Shown: in pieces, positions 23,878-33,658 of the stretch
Layout of the letters: the number at the start of each line of letters is the position of its first letter
Position numbering within the stretch: the stretch's first letter is position 1
DNA from: Mycoplasma sp. E35C
Lineage (GTDB): Bacteria > Bacillota_I > Bacilli_A > Mycoplasmatales > Mycoplasmoidaceae
NCBI RefSeq assembly: GCF_019873825.1
Contig: NZ_CP068418.1
Span: 310,001-374,000 of the forward strand
Reading direction: 5' to 3'
DNA length: 64,000 nucleotides
Made by a program: the position numbers and the translations under genes
Notes under the pieces: generated by a model
Told to the model about the DNA's origin: nothing
Database searches by the model: none
The model's input: only the letters and a program-made list of their open reading frames with translations

Positions 23878-25467
23878 ATGAAATTAGAAATCATCATTGG
23901 CAAAAATAAAACAGGTAAGACTTTCTATCTTAAAAATAAGTATCCAGATGAAAAAGCAAAAACCACAACAAAAAGAGCGACTAAAGCAAAAGGCGATGAT
24001 GCCTCAGAAGTAAACAACGACATTCAAGAAACAAAGAAAAAGGTTTTATACATTCCAGCAGAAATCGATTATGAATCGATTTATAAAAAAGGAGCTCTTG
24101 AAGGTGGTAAAAACGCACCTTTATCACCTCAAGCAAAAATGATTGAGTTCTTAAAAGATCAAGTTACATTCCAAGGAGAACTTCAATTAAAAGAAGATGA
24201 AAAGCAAAAAATAATATCAATGGCTAAATCTCTAGAAATCTTTAAAGAGAAATTGGAATATCTAACAGAAGAAGATTGCTATTTAGAAAAGATGGTTAAT
24301 GAAATGATCCATCTGAATGATTATGAAAAGATTCAACAACAATTTAGTTTACTAAGCGATGCTAAAGTAGATAAAATAGAAGGAAGTTCAGGTTCAATGA
24401 ATTATTCTTTATTAAGAATAATCAAAGAACTATTATCAGATGATACGATCCCTTTAAATAAAGATTGAATTCTAGTGATAGATGAAATTGAAAAGTTTTG
24501 TCACCCAGAATTGATTTATAAGATAGCTCATTTAGTTTTTGAAGTTGCTAAACAAATTGATGTTGTAATCACCACACACTCACCTATTTTTTTAGAAAGA
24601 ATTTTTTACCTTCATAAGAATTACTTATTCTCAGAAAACAATGACCAATTAGAGATTTCATATAAAATAATGAAACCTTATTGGATAGAAGAGATTAAAA
24701 AAGCTAAACAAGACAGCAAACCTGAGGTTAATATTCTCAACTCTGAGTCTGAACCGTGAATTGAATTAGGATTTACTAAATCATTCCTTGATATGATAGT
24801 GTCTTGAAACTATAAAGAATTATCAGATGTAGCTAAAATACTTTTTTCAGACAAAGTTTTCTTAGTAGAAGGGATAAATGATAATGATTTTATAAATAGC
24901 TTAATTTTATCGCAAGGATTTATCGATAAATATGCCACAATTATTATTTGCGGTTCGAAGACAAGCGTTAAGAAAATGTATAAAAGAATGTCTAATCTCA
25001 AGATTAATACAATTTGCAAATTCTTCGTGATCTTTGATAAAGATAATGATGGTAGCTCAGAAAAGCAAGTTGAGGAATTATTGAAAGTCGATGATAAAAC
25101 TAATGATGATAAACAAAAACAATATCAAATTAAATCCTGAATATTAGAAAAAATTAAAAAGAGAGTTAAAAGCGAAGAAGTTGTGCAGTTAGATAAAACT
25201 AACGCTACCCCTCCTAAAACGCATCCGTTTGATCGAAATATTGAAGAACATTTTTTTGAAAAAGAATCTAAAACCGATGAAAAGTTTCGTGTCAAAAAAG
25301 AAGATGGTGGAATTGAACTTGTAGACCTAAAAGGTAAAGAGATTATGTTTACTGTTGATTATGTAAAAGAAAAATCTACAAAATCAAATGTTGATGCATT
25401 GTTAGAAGAAGTTCGAGAAAAGATTGAAGATTTTATGAAATCGGAAATCAAAAAGATTACTGAATAA
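23878..25467 (+). CDS. OLD-family ATP-dependent endonuclease (ABC-type ATPase + TOPRIM)
   Basis: This 529-aa protein joins two domains. The ATPase half has Walker A GKNKTGKT (residues 8-15), a signature-like GSSGSMNYSLLRI, Walker B WILVIDEIEKF (D202, E203) and a switch His in TTHSPIF. The TOPRIM half has VFLVEGINDNDF (E331) and FVIFDKDNDG (D387, D389), the metal-binding residues of OLD nucleases. OLD-type proteins act in phage exclusion and in Gabija, PARIS and retron systems, where a partner gene is usual; no UvrD-like or other known partner is adjacent here. The ribosome-binding site AAGGAG is strong and the reading frame intact (UGA as Trp). It is bracketed by direct repeats with the IS30 remnant. 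A housekeeping role is less likely given this context. Confidence 0.85.
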
Positions 25468-25601
25468 GATGGTGGTTTTTAGTTTAAAGAAGATCGAAGA
25501 TTAGTTTAAGAAAAGCGTAGAGCTATTAACTTCTAAAAACTAGTTAGTTAAATTAAACAATATTAAGCGTTGTTCTAAAATCCTTAACCCTAATTGAAAT
25601 A

Positions 25602-26237
25602 TTAAGTGCAACACTAACCAGTTGTGCTTAATATTTTTTATTATCTACACATATGAACTATAAACACCTTCAGTTAGAAGAAAGATACTTCATAAACAAA
25701 ATGTATTTTGAAGAAAGATTGTCTATTAATCAAATCTCTAAAATGATTAAAAGAAGTAAATCTACAATATCAAGAGAATTGAAAAGAAACTTAGATAACA
25801 CAGGTTATTACGAACCGTGACATGCTAATTTTAAATATAAAAATAGGCAACGAAATAAATATCTATTTAGATTAAAAATGTATGAAGAACTTAGCAATAC
25901 GTGATAACGGTGTGGAATTTTCAAAAATGGGATTAGACGTAAATGATTAAATTGTGACATTTATTTATGCAAACTATTTACTTCTTATCAAAGAGGTAGT
26001 GGAGAAAACTTAAATGAAATTTTAAGAAGGTAGCAAAAAAAGAACCAACTTAATGAAATAAATGAAGTAGAAATTGAAGAAGTTCAAAATCAAATTAATG
26101 AAATGGGCAGAAAAATGTTTAATTGGAATTCAAGTAAAGATTTCTACAATTTAGAAATGTGCATTAATTAAAAAAAATACCACCCAATTTCTTGGATAGT
26201 AATTCATGTTGTTTAAAATAGTGATGTTGTACTTAGT
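25602..26237 (+). mobile_element. Decayed IS30-family insertion sequence
   Basis: The ends are imperfect inverted repeats: TTAAGTGCAACAC at 25602 and its reverse complement-like GATGTTGTACTTAG ending at 26236. Between them lies a transposase with a large internal deletion. The whole element is about 640 bp, against about 1.0-1.2 kb for intact members. A hairpin (25598-25612 with 25621-25635, two G-U pairs) overlaps the left end and could stop transcription from the OLD-like gene. Confidence 0.75.
25653..26171 (+). pseudogene. IS30-family transposase remnant
   Basis: The N-terminal helix-turn-helix is clear: LQLEERYFINKMYFEERLS, NQISKMIKRSKSTISREL. The frame ends at TAA 25905 after ~84 codons. 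Pieces of the catalytic core follow in shifted frames: DNGVEF (the second Asp region of the DDE triad), SYQRGSGENLNEILRR, and INEMGRKMFNWNS. Most of the middle, with the first catalytic Asp, is deleted. It cannot encode an active transposase. Confidence 0.85.
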
Positions 26238-26251
26238 GCTTCAATCGAGGG

Positions 26252-26452
26252 ATTAGTTCTCATTTTAATGAGAACTTTTTTATTTTTTTTTCTTTAAAAA
26301 TAACCATTATTAAATTAGATCAATAATTGATAAACCAAAAAGCAAGCCATTTCGTAGCAAAAAGCTTGTTTTTTTTTTTTTTGTGAAGCTTAAAAGAGAT
26401 TAAAGATCATTTATTTATAAGAAAGAAAAATATTTATAAAAGGTAGGTTTTT
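26252..26452 (+). repeat. Direct repeat, copy B
   Basis: This is the second copy of the block at 23233-23420, in the same orientation, 3.0 kb downstream. It begins just after the IS30 right end and finishes at the start of the 151-aa membrane-protein gene, so it acts as that gene's upstream region. It contains a terminator hairpin and a T14 run absent from copy A. Confidence 0.9.
26369..26382 (+). repeat. T14 homopolymer upstream of a membrane-protein gene
   Basis: There are fourteen consecutive T 72 nt before ATG 26455. The matching place in copy A has only six. Tracts of this length are prone to slippage and could vary promoter spacing. Confidence 0.7.
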
Positions 26453-26454
26453 TT

Positions 26455-26910
26455 ATGTATGAACAGTTTAATCAATACGGAGAAATAGAATTTAATCAAC
26501 ACGAAGAAATAAAAGAAGAAATAGAAAGAATTCAAAATTATAGAAGAAGCTTTATAAAAGCGAAGTTATTCTTTGCTTTATTTTTAATTCTTTCATTTGT
26601 TGGATGAATTTTAATTCTTGTATTTAATTCTAGCGGAGATACTTCTACTAGCCAAATTATTGGTGTTGCAGCTATGTCTGGTATTGGTTGATTTGGGACA
26701 GTAATTATGTCTATTGTGACCATATCAGTGTATTCAAAAATTTATAGGGAAATTAGCTCAACTCCAAATGCGCTAATTATTATAGGTATTTTTATTTTTC
26801 CATTTATCATAATTCCTATTGGTTTAGCTATTGCAACAAAGAACATGAGAAAACTTCAAGAAATGAAAGAAAATGAATTAAGTAAGCTATCAAATCAATC
26901 CGTTCAATAA
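26455..26910 (+). CDS. Small multi-pass membrane protein, family unknown
   Basis: This 151-aa protein has a charged N-terminus (to about residue 38) and three or four hydrophobic segments (about 40-57, 68-92 and 101-122), ending in a charged tail. The block VTISVYSKIY...IGLAIATKNMRKLQEM resembles IILSVYSKYW...IGLNIASKNMKKYEQ in the 252-aa protein at 28688, so the two appear to be paralogues. No function is recognised. It lies directly downstream of repeat copy B. Confidence 0.7.
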
Positions 26911-26957
26911 TGTTAATAGATTTGTTAATAGCAATCTAATTCCAAATAATAATTTAA

Positions 26958-27095
26958 ACCAAAACGATATCCAACTCATTAATTAACAAACAAGTTCAAG
27001 CAGCATTAGTTCAACAACGATTAACTAAAGAACAAATTCAGTCTATTGTTCATGCTTAAGTTCAAGAACGATTAAAAAAGATTAAAGAAAAATAA
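26958..27095 (+). pseudogene. Short decayed coding fragment
   Basis: One frame reads INKQVQAALVQQRLTKEQ, then QSIVHA, a stop, and VQERLKKIKEK: amphipathic charged coding-like sequence interrupted by TAA. The rest of the 433-bp interval 26911-27343 holds nothing else recognisable. Its parent gene is unknown. Confidence 0.35.
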
Positions 27096-27343
27096 TAATC
27101 TAAGTTAATAAATGATTATGACAAAGCAAAGATTATGGATAACATCATTCATTGAAAGGTTTAGTTTAATTAAAAGACAATTATTTTCAAAAAAAGATTG
27201 TTTTTGTGAAACTCAAAATAATTCATTAATTAACGTCTTTTTAAATAATATGCTGATAAAGTAGATTGATTTTAATTTTTTGTTAACCATACCTAAAGAA
27301 CAGCAATATATAGATTTAATAAACAAAAAAGGATAAAAAACAA

Positions 27344-28609
27344 ATGAAGAAAAAGAAAGTTTTTCAGTTCAAAATAAAATGTATTATTAACATTTTCAGA
27401 AATTTTATTCAGGAGACAAGTTATTTAGTTGAATTTTTTGATTATAAAAAATGAGATGGCAAGGACTATATAAATAAAAGTAAAGAAGAAAAAGAAAGAT
27501 CTTTTATAGACTATTTTATTTTCTTATTCCAAACCAACGATTCTAAAATATTGAATTTCTTCAGTATAAATGTTGAGAGTATAATAGATTTTCTTCTGTC
27601 TGAAAAAATTGGATTAAAAGAAAGTAAAAAATGAATCTTACAAAAGATAAGATTGAGAGCTCCTATTTTTACAAAAAAAGATGATAGCAACGAAAAGGTT
27701 TATCTACAATTAGGGCCTTATTTTATTGAAATAATTAATGAAGATGAACTTGTTTTTTATTTATTAAGCAATAACGCAAATAATCAAACACAATATAAAG
27801 CATTAGAACTAACATTAGCAAATAAAGATTTTGCGATTATTAAAGCATTGCCAAACCCAGAAAGATATGAAGAGATTTATTGAAAATTTTCGGGGGTTTT
27901 ATCAGGACAAAAAGATTCAAATAATGAATTGCTATTTAAAGAAGAATATAATGAAAAATACAATCAATTAATCGACGATTTAGTCTTTGATCAAGATGAT
28001 CATGAAAATATTGTTTCCAGAAGCGCGGAATTAATAAAACCGATAATAACAAATTGAGTTTGTAAACAATTTAGTCAAAATCTAAAAAATTGAAGACTTT
28101 CAGAAGATGATGATATATCAAATATTAGTCTATCTGATAAGGAATTGAGCGAAAGTAATATTTCTAGAAATATTACTAACTTTTCAATTGTAGATGATAC
28201 GAAAAAGATAATTATTAATGCTGTTGTTGATCACAAAGGTCAGTTGATTCAAGATCGAAATGAGGATAATGAAAATAAACCGTCAGATATAAAATTAGAA
28301 TTTAACTATAATCACGACAGATATTATCAAGATTATAAAAAGATATTGGTATTAATTTCTTTAAAATATCCATACGATAAAAATGATGAACAATTTATTT
28401 TTTTAGATATAGAAATAATTCCTGATGAAGCGATAAATATGTCAACTGATGACACGAATACTATATATGAAGTTGATTATGAATTAAATGGTAAATTGAT
28501 ACATAGAGGTAGTTTTAGAAGTTTTTCGGTTTGATCAGAAATAGAATCATTCATAGAAAAATTGATAAAAAAATACTGTCCCGAAAGATCTCGTGGTTAT
28601 AGTTGATAA
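27344..28609 (+). CDS. Unrecognised 421-aa protein of the accessory region
   Basis: I do not recognise this protein. It is soluble by appearance, acidic in the middle, with no signal peptide and no clear membrane segment. The N-terminal third is helical and aromatic-rich (YFIFLFQTNDSKILNFFSIN). The middle has LQLGPYFIEIINEDELVFYL and a PNPERYEEIYWKF block. The C-terminal part is rich in alternating hydrophobic/charged strands (IKLEFNYNHDRYYQDYKKIL). The ribosome-binding region is AAAAGGATAA. A 'PNPER' motif also occurs in the 662-aa protein at 29575; this may be chance. Confidence 0.7.
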
Positions 28610-28687
28610 TTATATTTTCTGGTTCTACCAATTTAATGTATTAGTTTATATACGAATAAAAAACAAATAAGGTAAAAAGTTAAGTTT

Positions 28688-29446
28688 ATGTCATGGTTTT
28701 TTCAAGATTATAAAGAAAATTTTACGGCACGCGAAATAATTGAATTAGAAACAGAATTAGGAATAAGAATAAAACATGTCAAAGAATATAGAAAAAAATT
28801 TAATGGAATAAATGGTTTTTTAACCTTATTCTTAGCTATTAAATTAGTTGCAATGTTTTTTTTCTTATTTTGAGTCGCTTTTTTTATTAAGGATAAACTA
28901 TATGATTATGATTCTACTTTTTCTATTTTTATAATTTCGGCAATTATTTTTTCCATTGTTTTTATCGGAGGAACGATTCTTTTTTGCACCATAATTCTAT
29001 CAGTGTATTCTAAGTATTGATCATATAGTTCAGGTCGTTTTTGAACAGACTATATATTTAAGGAATTTGAAGGTAATACTTTTTATGACGATGTACGCCC
29101 AACACGGTTATTTATTATAGGTATGTCTTTTGCTTGACTTGGAATTGACTTAATATTAATACTTATCGGATTAAATATTGCATCAAAAAATATGAAAAAA
29201 TATGAACAAACGCTCCTTGAAGAGCTAAGTTTTAAAGAAAGAAGCCAAACTAATTATTTTCGAATATATCATTCTTTATATAAAAAAGATTATGGATGCG
29301 GTAAGCCTGACGATGATGATATTATCGAATCTCGTAAATATCAGGATATGTATCAAAATAGATTTTGAAATAGGAATTTTACAAAAGGTGATCTTGATAG
29401 ATTTGTTCAAACGAATGTTATTAACAAAAACACCATTAAATCATAA
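28688..29446 (+). CDS. Membrane protein related to the 151-aa neighbour
   Basis: This 252-aa protein has a charged N-terminal helix, two or three hydrophobic segments between about residues 42 and 110, another at about 140-163, and a long charged, Tyr-rich C-terminal tail in the cytoplasm or outside. It shares the SVYSK and AxKNMxKxxE motifs and their spacing with the 26455 gene product. No catalytic motif is visible. All Trp are split between UGG and UGA as in native genes, so no sign of foreign code use. Confidence 0.7.
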
Positions 29447-29574
29447 CTAGAAAACCAATCCAATTAATAAGATGTGTTTAATAGTCAAGTTTCGAATGAT
29501 AATCAACTAAAAATGGGTTCATTATTTTTAATATAAAAGATCAATAACAATTAAAAAAATAAAAAACTAATTTT

Positions 29575-31563
29575 ATGGAAACGAAACACAAAGAACTTAA
29601 TAAAGAATTTAATAATAACGAAGAGCTTGTCATTAATAAAACAACGCAGCAAAATAACGATTATTCATTAAATCCAGACGAAGTAACAATCAATCCGATT
29701 GATAATTTCTATAAGAAAATTACGAACAATGTTCCTTTAATTCTTGATGAGTATTTCAAAGATTTATTAGATGCTAACAACGAAAAAATCAAGAAGCAAC
29801 CTGATCTAATAAAACAGATTATCGATTTAAAAGCTTCAATTTATAATGAACATAAAGATAAAAAGGTTATTAAAAGAGAAATGGACAATTCCCTTATCTT
29901 TGTTTGTTTTTTTTTAATCTTCGGAATATTTTTGGCACCAACTTATTCAAAAAATAAAGAAATAATTAAACAGTTTGAAAAAAATAAATCTGATAAATTA
30001 GCTAAAATCGAATATTTATTTGATCAACACAAAAAATTAACATTACAATTTACTAATCAATTATCATGTCATTCAATAATTGGTCATGTAGCTAAAAAAC
30101 TGGGTCTTGGTTATGAGAATAATTGTAGCGAAGAGTTATTAGATTTTTATATGGATCATGATAATAAAAAAGGAAAAAGTGCGGTTTTAGGAATTGCTTC
30201 TTCGTTGGTTTTTTGATATAAAAATACCCCAATAATTAATTTTGTGAGAAAAAAAATATCTTTTTTTGAACATAAAACTTCTGGGTATAAGTTGCTTCCG
30301 ACTACTCAATATGTCCGAACTTCTTTTGATGGATACAGAATAAGAGAAAACACTTGATACGAATATGATTCAGTAGAAGCAACTCATGTTGAAAAAATAC
30401 CTTCTATTCATTTTTATGATCATTTTATTTTGTTAACTAATTTTAAGAGTAAACTTAATATTTCTACAAATCAAGAAAAATATTTACAATTTGAAAACCG
30501 TGAATTTTCAAATATTTATAAGATTAATACGGATGATTTTATTGATGTTGATTTGATGAATTTTTTTACACCTAAAGCACAAGAAGATTATGTTAATTGG
30601 CATCGACAATTCCCTAATGATAAATCATTAAATTTTTCTAAAAAAGGCGATTATTTTGAATTAACACCACCAGATGAATATATTGCTCGTACGATTAATA
30701 CTTCAAACAACTTTAATTTAGTTGTCGAAAATTATAATGATGATATTTTTACCGTTGTTAATAGGGTTAAAAAAATTATTAGTTCATATTTCGAACAATT
30801 TGCTAGAAATGTAATGCCAGCAATAATATCACCAGCTATAAATCGTGAATGATATAACTCTGATAATCAATACCAACTCTCAGATAAAAATAATTCTTCG
30901 CAAAAATCAATAAAAACAAAAGAACTGAATTTTAGATACATACTATCAAGAATTGATAAACCAGAAAACTTATATTTCGTTAATTCTGTACCAGTCACAC
31001 GGCCATGACTTGATATTTTGAATTTTGATGTAGATTCTGATGGGTTCGTTCAATTTGATTGCTTATATAAATCACATAATTCGATAAAGTTAGTTGATAA
31101 TGTGGCTGTGACTAATGATCTTTTCGGTGAAGAAACAATTCCTGTAAAATATGATCGCTTCTACAAAATTGAAGAACCTAAGAAAATTTTCTTTTTACAT
31201 AAAGAAAAAAATAATCATATCTTTTCAATTTCATCGAATTTAGAACAAACTTATTACGATTTACACAATCAAATAGACAATCACGAAAACAATCCCATAT
31301 TTAATAATTGGACAGGAAAAATTAAGTTGTGAATGCCAAATCCTGAACGAATTATTAAGAAAAATCAAGATGATCGTTTTCCTGAAATTTTAGAAAAAAT
31401 TCGTAACAATTCTGACCCTAGAATTTCAATTGAAGCTAACGATGATGGTTATTTCTTAATTGTAAATTTTGTTAGAAAAGATGAATTGATGAATGTTGAA
31501 TTAAATAATATTATTCAAAAATTAAAAAAACTTTTATTAGAGCTAAGTTATCTAAACGATTAA
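29575..31563 (+). CDS. Unrecognised 662-aa membrane-associated protein
   Basis: The N-terminal ~100 residues are charged and Asn-rich. A single strong hydrophobic segment (FVCFFLIFGIFLAPTY, about residues 109-124) follows, then a charged coiled-coil stretch. The C-terminal 450 residues look globular (TSFDGYRIRENTWYEYDSVE; FDVDSDGFVQFDCLYKS). I recognise no domain; the layout of one membrane segment, coiled coil and large domain is like some signalling or effector proteins of defence loci, but that is only an analogy. Four UGA codons are read as Trp. It lies 128 bp after the membrane-protein gene on the same strand. Confidence 0.7.
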
Positions 31564-31613
31564 CATGCTAAAAATATAAAACAAATAATTAAGAAATAAA
31601 AAAAGGTATATAA

Positions 31614-31751
31614 ATGTTTTCTATAATTGGTTGAGCTTTTAAGCTTTTTGGTTATTTATGGCTCTATTTCTTTAAACTTATCTGATGAGGTCTTCTTTGA
31701 ATAGGGAGAGGAATTGGATTTCTTATATCTTTAATATTCAATAGAGATTAA
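31614..31751 (+). CDS. 45-aa tryptophan-rich membrane peptide
   Basis: ATG to TAA encodes 45 residues that are almost wholly hydrophobic: MFSIIGWAFKLFGYLWLYFF, then KLIWWGLLWIGRGIGFLISL, then IFNRD. Six of 45 residues are Trp; four are encoded by UGA and one by UGG among those checked at the core, so only the mollicute code opens it. A purine-rich AAAAAGG lies 7-8 nt before the ATG. The peptide would span the membrane once or form a hairpin. It sits between the 662-aa gene and the McrB-like gene. A toxin-like, holin-like or accessory subunit role is possible; none is shown. Confidence 0.55.
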
Positions 31752-32012
31752 GAATGATAAAAACTGATCATTATAATAAATAAAATAACAGCGAGAAATA
31801 ACCGCAAAATATGATCTTATAAAGCAAAATTTTGAAATAAATATTAAAGAACTAAAAATCTTTAAGTATTTAATGACATTTAATTTTTGCTAAAAATTAA
31901 ATAATAAAATAATTAAGTCCATATGTTTTGATAAATCTTTTAAGATCATTTAATTATTTTTTAGACTATAGTTTAAAAATATAACAACAACATAGAACTT
32001 TAGGAGATAAAA

Positions 32013-33647
32013 TTGTCTAGCGATAAAAAAACTTATGCAAAGAAAGAATCATCGCCTAAATACGAATTGCGTACTTCTTTTGCTATAAAAAACAGAGATA
32101 ATTCTAATTTCAAAATCAAATTTAGTTTAAGTGTCTTTTTAGAAAAAATTAAACAAACTTATCCAAACATCAATAATATTGAAGAAGTAGATTGTATTAA
32201 ATCATGTAAAAATCGCGAAGGAAAGACTATTTATTATATAGATATAAAAAGAAAGAAACCTCCCTTTATTAAACTACAAGAGCATTTCTTTAATATAGTT
32301 AAATCTTATGCTAAAAAACATCATAATAATGGTAATAATAAAATAATTAACGACAATGATTTACAACCTGCGTTTGTATTTAATATAGAACCTGATGAGA
32401 AAAGTAATAACTCTCAAGATTCATCAATAAAAAATGGTGATATTTGTTTATCGTTAGATAATTTCGAATTATTTAACGATTTAGAGATTGATGAACAAGA
32501 TAAAATTAATGAGACAAATTATTATTGATTTAAGTTTTTAAGTAGCTACAATTTTAACCCTTTAAGTCTATGATTATCGATAATTAATAATAATTTAATA
32601 CTGGGTATTATTTCTATTCTTGATTTAAACGATATATTTAAAAAATTATTGGATAAAGCTGATAGACAATTTTTAACACATAAAAATAAAATCTATTATG
32701 GTGTGCCAGGTTGTGGTAAAAGCCATAAGGTTTATGAAGAAATTAAAAAAGAAGAGGCCTTTCATTTAAGAACAGTCTTTCATCCAGATTATTCTAATGC
32801 AGATTTTATCGGTCAAATTATGCCAACAGTTGATGACAATGGTAATATCAAATATTCTTTTAAACCTGGACCGTTTTCATTAGCCTTAGAAGAAGCATAC
32901 AAAAAACCCAACGAAGATATCTTCTTTGTTATCGAAGAAATTAATCGTGGTAATGCTGCATCGATTTTTGGTGATGTTTTTCAATTATTAGATCGTGATG
33001 ATGAAGGTGTAAGTAAATATCCAATTATTAATCTAGATATTCAAAAATATCTAGAATCAAAAATTGAAAACCAAAAATTTGAGCAAATTTTTATTCCTAA
33101 AAATTTAATTTTAGTTGCTACCATGAACACTAGTGACCAAAATGTTTTTGCACTAGATAATGCATTTAAAAGAAGATGAAACTTCATTAAGATTGATAAT
33201 GATATTCAAAACAACGAAAACCATCCATATAAAGATTGATATGTTCCAGGACTAGATGAACCAACTACATGAAAAGAGTTTGTTGTTGTGATCAACAAAA
33301 TAATTACTAAACACCAAAAAGATAATCTTTTTTTAAGTGAAGATAAGATGATTGGTCAATATTTTGTTGATAAAAATTTATTAATTGAATCTGAAGAAGA
33401 ATTAAAAAACAACAACAAAACTCTAAATGAAAAAGCTCAATTTTTTGCCAACAAAGTAATCATGTATTTATGAGAAGATGTATTCAAAATGGATAGAGAA
33501 GCAATCTTTAATTCTGACTACAATTCATTAGATGAACTAATTAAGGATTTTTGTAATAAAAAAATGATATTTAATCAAAACTTTAAAACTAAAATTGAAG
33601 AATTCAGAAATCAAGAATCAAAACAAACATTTAGTGAAAATCAATAA
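32013..33647 (+). CDS. McrB-like AAA+ NTPase (restriction subunit)
   Basis: McrB-type proteins are the motor of McrBC and LlaJI-type restriction. The 544-aa protein has a ~200-residue N-terminal region (probable DNA- or partner-binding part, not recognised). The AAA+ domain then has Walker A GVPGCGKS (230-237), FHPDYSNADFIGQIMP, Walker B FFVIEEINRGN (E308, E309), and sensor/arginine region TMNTSDQNVFALDNAFKRR (370-388). The NTSD/NTAD motif and 'DxAFxRR' are the McrB hallmarks. The start is TTG at 32013, supported by TAGGAG 6 nt upstream; no better in-frame ATG exists nearby. A -10-like TATAGT at 31967 suggests its own promoter in the 261-bp gap. The nuclease gene follows after 11 bp. Confidence 0.9.
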
Positions 33648-33658
33648 TCAATCAGTTT

